From assembly GCA_037176885.1 (NCBI GenBank), contig JAWWNJ010000133.1, positions 248,001-312,000 of the forward strand: 64,000 nt of DNA, written 5' to 3'. The stretch is from Favolaschia claudopus. Taxonomy: Eukaryota; Basidiomycota; Agaricomycetes; Agaricales; Mycenaceae. Shown here piece by piece: positions 20,702 to 30,077 of the stretch. The translations under genes were made by a program, and so were the position numbers. The notes below the pieces were generated by a model. The model did no database searches. It was not told the origin of the DNA and was given only the letters and a program-made list of their open reading frames with translations. Numbering within the stretch: the first letter of the stretch is position 1; each line of letters starts with the position of its first letter.

Positions 20702-20774
20702 TCTTTTCGTTTCGAAGATGAAGTTTTCGGGTGAGAGTGAAAAACCGGCCGGGGCTCATGAACCGTGCCTGTGG

Positions 20775-20803
20775 TTGGCTATGTCTCGGCTAGACATAGC
20801 CAA
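20775..20803. repeat. Hairpin-forming inverted repeat, 12-bp arms
   Basis: TTGGCTATGTCT at 20775-20786 pairs perfectly with AGACATAGCCAA at 20792-20803 across a 5-base loop. No T-run follows, so a terminator role is not indicated. Confidence 0.9.
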
Positions 20804-22922
20804 ATGATCCTGGGTGATCCTGATGCTTCCGGTTGATCCCTCTTGTCAAACTCGGCATTTGCCGCACAATCCAACCCTTTTGGGTCGTTTCCTTAGAACG
20901 TCGTAGCTTCTGCCGCGCGCTTCAATTAAAGATTCAAGAGATCCTGCTGCTATAGTAGATACATACCTATACCAAATTGCGAGGAAATATGGACACAAAA
21001 AGAGGTTGAACTTGGCAGTTGAAAACACAAACCGGACTCCGAGCCTTCAACTTGAAGATTCCATGTCGATTGAATGCACTGCAAAATTGACTGCATCTCG
21101 TTTGGTCTCAAAATTTATTTGAATGGAATACACATTGAATATCTCTGCCTTGTTTTTCAAGTAGTGAAATCAATCTGGTGCGCAAAATTGAAGAATCTGC
21201 AACTGTTGCAAGTAATCAGTTGAATCGCCGTAATTTACAGCTTTAGTCAACCAGATACTAGTAAAACAAGAGTGGAGAAGCTTTCAATTTGTTGCGCACG
21301 CAGTTTTGAATAGATGGATGTCGGGACGCAAATTTCAAGCATTGAATTGGCCGCGCAGCGCCGAAAAATAAGTATATCAAGGAGCAGCATTCGGTTTGGA
21401 TATCATCAGAATGCCACAGTGCTCTTTCTTGTAAGAGCTGGGAAGAGGACCGAGGAAAGACTCTTAGTTGGTCACCAACAGCTCAGAAACGGTGAGAGCC
21501 ACAGATTAAGCGCTCGTTTAGCGCCCAAGGCCGAGGCGCCGTGTTACGGAAGATTACGAATCTTGAATTCCATTGGCTGTGTCCTATGTCGTTTTGGGAC
21601 GCAAACCCGAATAGACATAGTCTTGAATTCCCTGATGTTTACTCGATATGGGAAAAGAATCAAGATGAAATCAAGACGCCGAATCGTAGCCTGCGCTCGC
21701 TGCAGCAACATTGGTGCTCTGAAATTTGTGGACATTCATGCAGAGGTATCTACTAATCTCTCCTCTTTCTCCCTCTTTTTTTCTCTTTTTCTGCAACTTG
21801 AAAACTTGATTAATTCTCCGTAACCACAGACATAGTACATAAGCCAAAACCGGTGTATTTTACTTTGTAATGAAATCGCTGTTTTTTCCCACGCCTTTTG
21901 AACCGTCTCTTAAGTTGTCGTTACAAAGTTTTCTAATCGTTTTGAAATTTGTGACCGTGTGAATTTATTGACTCGGTGAAATAGACCCTAACCCTAAGAT
22001 GTCAGAAAATTTATTGATGGTGTGCATTCGGCATGGGTTGCCCGGGATCTTCCGACGGCTTGCGCGGCTTTGATTCGTTGAATCCTCTCTCTCTCCCCCC
22101 ACGATCTTCCTCTCTGCTCAAAGTCACCATGGTCCATCTCGCTTTAAACAACTCGCTCCCGAGCCCAAACCTGAATCCTCAGATCCGGCTCTCAATCACT
22201 CAATTACTTATCACTCAAATTTCAATCTCGATCACTGTCTTGCTTAACAGTCGAGTCTCAGAAGTACGATCTCCGAATTAACTTCAGGTATCTACTGTAC
22301 CCTCAGGACTGCCGGGCCACAAATTTAATTTCCAAGGCCCCCGCTTCCAAGATCCCTAAGTCTCAAGGCTATCAGGCTTCAAACTCCAACCTTCAAGGCC
22401 TTCCAGTTTCAAGTGCTGATTCCTGAATGACTTCCCCAAAGTTAAGATCGTTGCAAGACCTTTTCTTTCCACGCTCGCCCCTTGCTCTCGCTTATCCCAT
22501 CCTTGGCGACTACTTGAGTGTCAATTCTATATATTCACAAGATGATGGGGCAGAGAGACTTCAGGCTATCAACTGTGTGATGTGAGCTGGGTACTGGGTG
22601 CGTTGTTTACCCTTTTTCAATTTCATTCTTAATTAACTCCTTAGTCGTAACCTCCCACCGCACCCTTGAGTTCCACTTACTTTCAAATTACCCCGTTCCC
22701 TCGGCTGATCCGGATTCAAGGAATGGCTCACTGTGCGAATCTAATTTAAATCCCTAGTGTAGCGTTGTCCGTTCAATGTTTACTTATCAAAATCTGTCAA
22801 TGCATTGAGTTGATGTCTTATTTCTGTCCTCGAAGCTTGTTTGAACCTGTGCCATTTGAGCTCTTTTAGCATAGCTTTTGACATCTTTCCCAAACACACT
22901 GAAAACAACTTGAACAACTCAA

Positions 22923-22968
22923 AGTACGAGTTCTGCCGCGTGAAAGCGACGGCCCTCCTCCCCCAAGT
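22923..22968. repeat. AGTACGAGTT ... CCTCCCCCAAGT motif, copy A
   Basis: Starts AGTACGAGTTCTGCC and ends GGCCCTCCTCCCCCAAGT. The same framework recurs in the same orientation at 27391-27440 with a different middle, which suggests a shared transposon end or other dispersed repeat. Confidence 0.5.
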
Positions 22969-23856
22969 TTCCTGTACGGTGACCTCGTATTGACTGGAGT
23001 ATTTAGTATCGCCGCTGAACATGACAAGGGGCTCGTTCGAACATCATTCCTGCGCCGACTACGAAACGGCGAAACCACGAGAGTTCGGGCAGGCTAGTCT
23101 TGTTAATTTTCTCCTCTTAACTTGAAGCTAAGCCCCTAATCCGTTTACAGTATCCTTCAAGTTCAATCTTCATCGGCGACTCGGGTATAAGCGCAATTCT
23201 TAACCTCGCTTCTCAAATTGGTTCTTGTTCAATCTCTTACTAAATTCAAATGCACTCGTTAGGCTGCGCAATCTCATCCATCTCCTTACTTGTACGAATT
23301 CAAGTGGGGCTCAGTTGTGAGTCTGATCTTTGTCCAGCAGCTTCCGATTGATGCCTCCAAAATTCGCATTTCCTAGCCTTTCAATTCGACAACAACAAAG
23401 CGACTTTCACTCTTTCCCGGCGACTCCGTCCATCCCATTCCCGGTGGCACTTGTTATGTGTCAACAACTCAACTTCCGCTGCTTATTCTAAGATCCTTCT
23501 CAGCCCAATCTCGGCCTTCCACCTGGTGTTGGGATGACCTACAACGACCGTAGGTACAAAATTATTTTGTTGCAGCGTCTGTGCACGAAAGATAAGGGAT
23601 GAACGTGGGTGTGATTGTCATCACTTATTGGACTATTTTTGCGCCAGAGCTGTTGAGCCGCAGCACCGACGAGGTTTAATTTGATCTTTACACAGCACAA
23701 ATATCTTCGACCTAAGCGCTCACTTTCATTTGTCGCTCTAATTTGAAGTACTGCCAGCGTAGTTCCGCAAGAACCACGATTTTCAAACGCATAGGTCTGG
23801 GGTGTTAACTGAACCTCAACATTGGAAGAGTTTTTGGAAATCACGAGTATGACGGC

Positions 23857-24884
23857 GAGGATTGACAAAATGGCGGGCCCAGATGATATAGATCGAGGAT
23901 TGATGCGAGGCAGATGAGGCGAGACAAGGCAGATGAAGCATTTTGAGGCACATTTATTTCGAAAAGAGGCACACTGAGCTGCATCCTAAAATCAAGTATC
24001 TGCCTTTTCTGTTATAGCAGCTCGAGGCGAGTTTATGTAAGGCATGGCACGATTTTTATGAAGCCGAATTCGTAAATCAGCATTTCACCAACGAAATAAT
24101 TTACAAGGAGGCGAGGCGTATGTATTACTGACTTGATGTTATCCTATCATCTTAATGGATAGAGGCTGCCACTGGGACGCGGCGAAAGAGCGAGGAAAAA
24201 AAGAGAGAAAAACGTGTATTTATTTGCTGTTATACCGCTACTAGTATGTACAGTGGTGCTCTGTAGCTTGGCTGCCGCAAAAGAGAGGGGAAAATAAGAG
24301 AATAAACGCACCCGCCGATGTCCTCAATACTGGCACCAATCTGAATGAGCAAGGAGACTATGTGCAGACGCCAGAGAATTAAATGGATCTACAAATGAGA
24401 TTAGCAGGTTAAACTTGAATCAGGCAAGGCGGGACACACACCAGACCCTTCTCCGCGCCCTTGTCTCGAAGCAACACGGCGGAGCCGGTGTTCGGGACCG
24501 TTGGCAGACGCCGGTAGTTGGAGTGCCCTCAATCCATCACACGGTCGGCGTCGGCGGCAATTTGGTCTATCCTATCGGAGGCTTGAGTTGCGCTGCTCAT
24601 ATACACGGAGGTTCGACGGCACTTCGCCGCCGTTGTCGCTGCTGTGGTCCTTGTCTGCGTCGGCGAGGGGTAAGGTGGTGGGGGGAGGAAGACAAAAATG
24701 GTTGACAGCTGTTGACAGCAGAACAATGCCACGCTCTCGATCCGTGACATAATGGGCCCAAAATGGAATGTGCCTCACTTTCCAGCGATGTGCCTCAAAA
24801 TCCTTCATCTGCCTCGTCTCGCCCTATCTGCCTCTCATCAATCTTCGATATATATCATCTGGGCCCGCCGTTTTGTATATCCTC
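23857..24884. mobile_element. Non-autonomous TIR element, MULE-like, 1028 bp
   Basis: Terminal inverted repeats of 97 bp lie at 23857-23953 and 24788-24884, with about 10 mismatches. They begin GAGGAT and include GGCGGGCCCAGATGATATA. A perfect 9-bp direct repeat, TATGACGGC, flanks the element at 23848-23856 and 24885-24893. Long TIRs with a 9-bp target duplication are typical of the Mutator superfamily. The interior carries no transposase-like frame, so it must depend on an enzyme supplied elsewhere. The assignment to Mutator rests on duplication size and TIR length only. Confidence 0.85.
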
Positions 24885-24898
24885 TATGACGGCCGTTA

Positions 24899-25774
24899 TT
24901 GGACTAAAGTGGATGGTCACGCGTGACATCGATGCCCATCCATGACCATGCATGGATCTCAATGGTCATTCATGCTACCCTATCTGGAGCTTGTGGATGA
25001 GAAACTGTGGTCAATGGCCATGAATGGGCTGTCAATTGGTCAAGTTCTCGGACGAAATTCCCCCATTCATGGCCACGAAATGATCATTGATTCAAGATGC
25101 CGGAGACTCGGCTCAGTCCAGCTGCTCGGGAATCCGGCTTGTGGTGATCCGATGAGTACATTTCAATTGCAGACGACTGAAAGCGGTCTGAGCTCTCCAA
25201 ATTTCCAGTGATTAGTCGTAATTCAACTCTACAGTGACATTAATAGGCTGGAATGTAAAGACAATAGAGTGGATGCGAGCGTTCACTATATAGCACCATT
25301 AACTAATGGTGTCTGTCCACGCTCACACGCTCAATCGGATTCAAGTACAATACCTATGGGGGAGAAAAATAATACTTAAAAAAGCAGCCCAAGCTGTTCC
25401 AAAGAAATACCCAACTTGACGGTAGGTAGTAAAGAAAACCGCGAAGCAAGCAGAGTTTTGCGCCATTTTCCCGCTGCTGTACATCAACAATTGATGACGG
25501 GCTGCTTCGGATCAAATGAACAAAGAAGTTCAACATGGTCAGAAGGGCCATGAATGGCCATGGATGGAGCGAACATTCATGAAAAACCAGTACAACATTC
25601 CGGAGAAAAATCTTGATGTCTCATGGATGGCCATTGCGTGGTCAGCATCAGGCAAAATCGGCCGACATGCATCCATCACGCATGAACATTCGAGTTCATG
25701 CGTGACCACGCGCGTACATTCATGGCCACGCACTCTCATGCGTGACCATTCATGCTCACGCCACTTTTGTCCAG
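24899..25774. mobile_element. Second TIR element, TA-flanked, about 876 bp
   Basis: The left end TTGGACTAAAGTGG (24899) and the reverse complement of the right end, CTGGACAAAAGTGG (ending 25774), match at 12 of 14 bases and are followed on both sides by GGTCACGC words. TA dinucleotides flank both ends (24897-24898, 25775-25776), as in Tc1/mariner or pogo-like elements. The subterminal regions are full of ATGAATGGCCATG-, ATGGATG- and CATGCGTGACCA-type words in both orientations. No transposase frame is present. The left end nearly abuts the MULE-like element. Confidence 0.65.
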
Positions 25775-27390
25775 TAACTCCAGCCATACACGAGTTCAAC
25801 AAGCGTGGCTGAGATGGTGCGTGCATTCGGGGTAAATACTGGTGCTGTGGGCAAATACTGCAGTAATAGTGAAGCTTATGTAAGGATCAGGCTGTTTTGG
25901 GAATTCCGTGATCTTCCGTGCCATCCGGGTTCAATTTTCAGTTCAGTACACAGTTTGCTGTTGTTCTCTTCAGCCAAGTCACGTTTCTCAATTCCAAAAT
26001 GTAAGTATGACCCTGAAATGGATATGTATTGAGAGATTATAAGCAGTTGCCATGAAACACAGAGCTGGTAAGTAATTCCGTGAGTAATTTGAGCTGTTGT
26101 ATCTGTTTCAGGGGATAGAGCCGCAACGAAAGAGGCTCCAACGCGCTGTATAGTGTTATAAAAGGCTCCAGGGTTGACAGAAAAAAAACGAGTGCAGTAC
26201 ATCAACACGAACTGCCGGACAAGCGGTTAGTGATGTTTAAATTTGTTGGGGGCACTACACATCACAGATTTGCCTGTAAATGACCAGGGCGAGTAACTTA
26301 CACCTAAGCCTAATTGCTCTATAACTTCTTTGACCTCGAACTTCGCTTGGGCGGCCTTCAGGCTGAACACAGTTCAGTTAATGATGAGTTGATGAGTTCG
26401 TGATGTCAGTCACACACAGTGACTGGCGTGACTTTCGCTGTTTGCCGGCCTGAATAAACCGTTTTGGGATTCAGTATTTGGCTTCGGCAGGGTGCCGAGC
26501 ATCCAGAATAATCGAATTGGGCAATTTCGAGCAGTATTGCCGTCGAGCACGTGCCTAGTGCGTACAAGTCATAGACAGGAAAATTTTATTGAAGATCCCG
26601 GCACCCAGATTTTGGGTCCAGAAAGCCTCTCAGCCTATCTTCTGAACTACAAGTAAGATTATTCTCTCGCTCTTTTCCTTCCCTCTTCTTCCTTCCTTTT
26701 TGGGATTTTTTCAATTTTCTTGTTTGGGATGCCCACAACATCAGTATTTGGCCTGCATTCGAAGTGCTTAATGATGCAGGGTGTTGAAAAGAAGTTCATT
26801 TCTCCGTGCATGCCGGGTGAAGAAAAAGCAGTTGTTTTATTTCAGAACTCAAAGCTGTGAGAGCTGATATTTGAAATGCAAAACCAATTCTCCCGCACTC
26901 AACATCGTTGACACGTCACGCACACCCATGGTTCCACCCGAGTTCGGACGTCTACACCCGAGTCTCGACCCTTATTCTCCCAGCACCCTCCGACTCAACT
27001 AAGGTCAACTCGAGCGCGCGATGTAAATTTTGATGAAATCAATACTACAGTACTTTGACAGCTCTTAGGTAAATCCTCCGCTGAAGTCAATCACAATGGA
27101 TTGACAAGTAAACTGTGTTAATTCATTCATTCACGTTAGTTCTTTGCTTGTGACGACAAGCATATGGAACGACACTGAATACTGCGCGCAGGCGCGCCAC
27201 TATATACTCCCCATATCGTACTGGCTTGCTTGAATCACGAGGAATATTTGTTGACCGTTTCCATAAGTTGCCTTCCTGAATTCAAATTTTCAACGGCCTA
27301 ATCAACTTGTACATAATGCAATATTTGATACCTTGCCTCTGAGATGTGAATATTATTTGCTGCTCAACATGAGTGCCTAATCAATGAAAA

Positions 27391-27440
27391 AAGTACGAGT
27401 TTTTGCCATGCGAAGCATTGGCCCCCCTCCCCCAAGTACT
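27391..27440. repeat. AGTACGAGTT ... CCTCCCCCAAGT motif, copy B
   Basis: Same framework as 22923-22968, here with GGCCCCCCTCCCCCAAGT at its right end. Same orientation. Confidence 0.5.
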
Positions 27441-27452
27441 ACTATGTGTTCC

Positions 27453-27545
27453 AATTGATATCAATTCCAGTTGATAACATCAACTGGAATGCATTATTAA
27501 CTTAATATTAACTGGAATGTATTATTGTTAACTGGAATGCACTAC
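27453..27545. repeat. Nested palindromes and AACTGGAATG direct repeats
   Basis: AATTGATATCAATT (27453-27466) is a perfect palindrome. ATTCCAGTTGAT (27464-27475) and ATCAACTGGAAT (27479-27490) form a perfect 12-bp hairpin with a 3-base loop. The word AACTGGAATG then appears three times between 27482 and 27540, each followed by an A/T-rich ATTATT or ACTAC. This looks like a transposon end or a small tandem array just downstream of the NACHT gene. Confidence 0.85.
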
Positions 27546-27602
27546 ATGAACTGCCGGAGTAGGTCCAGCATGCAGACACAATGCTGAGAAGTCAGCCAAG
27601 AC

Positions 27603-30077
27603 TCAGAATCTGATAAGACACTTACTTCCAGTGACAGTGATATTCAATGTGCCCACACGCGGAATCAGGAGTTGAGGTCCTTCTCCGTTCCCCCCCCTAC
27701 CACCATTGTGACCTCCCTGGCCTCCCCTGCCACCAATTCCACCTAGAATCCTATTCATATCAGAGTATCGGGAAAATGGGATAGCATATGTACCACTTAT
27801 TGACCCAATTGACATGTAGTCCACTGTGAATGGCAAAGTGGGGCTGGACCTAACAGGCACATTGTTTTCTTGATCTTCTGGTTCAACAAGAACAAATGAA
27901 GAGCTGCCGCCATTTCCAGTCCGGTAGAAGGAAGCACTCCTTGCTTCAACCAAAGAATATAGAGAATCTGAAGCCGATTCTTCACCTATCTGGTGAAGCT
28001 GTACATCATTTAGGTCTGAAACTATGATCTAATTCAGACCAAAGTCCCTGGAAAATTGAATATGAGATGACATCCGTACCGTGAATTGATTCCATTGTAG
28101 ACTGGTTTAGACTGAAGGAGCTGAGGTGCTGCCCAACAGGTATGTCACTCAAGGTATTCTGCAGGATGAGAGACCATTGAGAAGAATTGAGAGAGGCCGT
28201 AGATGAGGATAAAAAAAAATTGCCAGACAGATCGAGGGCTCTTGTAATTTGAACATGTGCAAATGGGAATTCCTGTTGCTGAACCTTATCAAGATAATCC
28301 TGTGCTGTGAAGTGGACCAGCCGCACTAAAGAGCTTTGTTCATCAAGGATGATCAGACCAGTGCACAGATGAATAATATTTTGAATCCTTGTTATCTTGT
28401 CTTTGTTCAGGATTGTTGTTGCTGGTTCAATGGCTATAGCCTCACAGAGCTCCATTGCTGTTAATGGTTTTTTTGCATATGCAACCCAAACAAGTGCTGA
28501 CCGCGCAATTTCTTTTTGAGTATCACATAGGCACTTGATCCGAGATAAGATGTTCTCATATGTGGGATGGAGATCTGTGGGTAGAGTTTTCAGTGCATGT
28601 TGTAGGGCATCTATGTTTGGAGCTGCATCAAGAGCTTCTAAATGAAGTTTAGCAAGTAGAAACCTAATAAACAAGGCAAGCAATCTGTTAGGATCCAAAA
28701 GCCATAAATTCTGCCATCCACTTACATTCCACAAACAGAGTTACACAGAACTGAAAAGATCTTGCTCTCAAGTTCTCTGTTATGTGCAATATGTTGAGAT
28801 AGATGTGGAGAAGCTTCAATCTGCGCCTTGATATAGACTTCAAGATCCTTTGTGGTTGCTTGTATCTCCAATCTGGATATTTGAGAGAATTCCCTGTTTG
28901 GAGCAATATGAGGCCTCGCTGTAACCAACAGATTGATGTTCCTTGATAATTTTGTCAAGATTCCAGCCAGACTATGCCTCTCTTTCTCAGGATGCTCATC
29001 TATGGCATCAATAATGATGTAAATCTGTTTGAATCTCTGCAGTGCATGCAGAAGCACTTTCTGTGTCTCTGTTGATGTGGGTTTCGTCTTCTTCTCCACA
29101 AGTTGAGCATACAAGTCAGAAGCTGGGCCAAGAGGTTGCTTGAATATCAGCTGTCGCCAAAGTGCTGCAAGCAGATTTTCCAGTGTTTGAACTTGGGTTT
29201 CTTTATGGTTGAAGTAAATGCATGCTATCCCAATGTCTGGGTTTTTTGTCTGTGCACTGGTCAAATGATCTACAACCAAAGATCTAATATAATATCAAAG
29301 ATAAGCTGTTATCATTCAAGAATTTTGACCCACGCAAGAACAGTTTTCCCTGCACCAGCTGCAAGCTGTAGGTAAGTTGCAATTCTGTTGGAATAGCTGA
29401 ATATTCACGTATTCCAGAACACCACAGAACTCCTCCTGCCCCTAGTTCCCATTCTTTGAATTTTGGGTCCTTAAGGAGCCATTCTCCTGTCCCAGGCTGT
29501 CGTGTTCTAGAAATATCCTGTTGCCGAATGGAAAAATTCAGAGGAGACAACCACTCGATCATTGCTAGTCGTTGTGCAGCTACAAACAGATTAGTCAGGC
29601 TGTCTCATCAAACACAGGTTGTTACCGTCAATTTGATCCCTAGCAGACACACAATGAAAGCAGATCAACATTATGATTCATAGAGACATACCAGAAATCA
29701 AGAATCATCCAAGAGTTAACCATATCATGGAACTGCCTAAACGCAAGTATATCCTCTTTCATCCTCTTTTTCTCTGAAAGCGCCCATTTGAACCTTTCAA
29801 ATGTGTTCTTCGTAGATTGCAATCTGCTACACAACTCTTCCAGGGTTTTCTTGAACTTTGCAAGGGGTGTAACCATGTTCCCAAGCACTCGCTGAGATGG
29901 ACTGGCTGAGACACGAAGCTCCACCTCAGCCAAGAGTGGTTTTAGACCCTTCAGCTCATCATGAATCTCCTGCTTCTCCTGTGGAGCCCTGTATGCATCC
30001 TTGGCAACTTCTGTGAGCTTCAGAGCTGTATCAAGGAGCTGAAGAGCGCCAGTGACAATACCGAGCACTTCTGCCAT
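27603..30077 (-). CDS. NACHT-domain NOD-like receptor (603 aa to about 725 aa)
   Basis: Exons 30077-29692, 29639-29626 (14-nt microexon), 29579-29409, 29358-29334, 29283-28726 and 28663-28023 join in frame. The N-terminal 140 residues are helical (VLGIVTGALQLLDTALKLT). The NACHT NTPase follows: Walker A GIPGAGKT formed across two splice junctions, Walker B IYIIIDAIDE, sensor LLVTARPHI, then a winged-helix-type region (ARSALVWVAYAKKPLTAMEL). Such STAND proteins sense non-self or damage and trigger incompatibility or cell death in fungi. A possible last exon (27985-27603) adds a Gly-rich block (GGIGGRGGQGGHNGGRGG); without it the protein stops at 28006. No ankyrin, WD or TPR repeats follow. The ATG at 30077 is the first in frame. 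Confidence 0.85.

Larger units (their letters stand above)
19207..23847. other. Gene-poor AT-rich region
   Basis: Only short scattered ORFs occur, with none supported by motifs or splice continuity. Present are a 10-bp-arm palindrome at 20680-20701, a 12-bp-arm hairpin at 20775-20803, two telomere-like CCCTAA units at 21986-21997, and a G/C-run motif at 22923-22968 that recurs at 27391-27440. Many fragments repeat CTTCAAG/TTCAA words. It is probably old transposon debris. Confidence 0.4.
25777..27602. other. Gene-poor spacer beside the receptor gene
   Basis: Short ORFs only. The 27391-27440 copy of the G/C-run motif, the palindromes at 27453-27490 and the AACTGGAATG repeats lie at its right end, next to the 3' end of the NACHT gene. 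Confidence 0.4.

Noticed and set aside
21986..21997. CCCTAACCCTAA, a possible interstitial telomere repeat
   Set aside because: Only two units occur, and nearby sequence shows no further degenerate copies; chance is sufficient.
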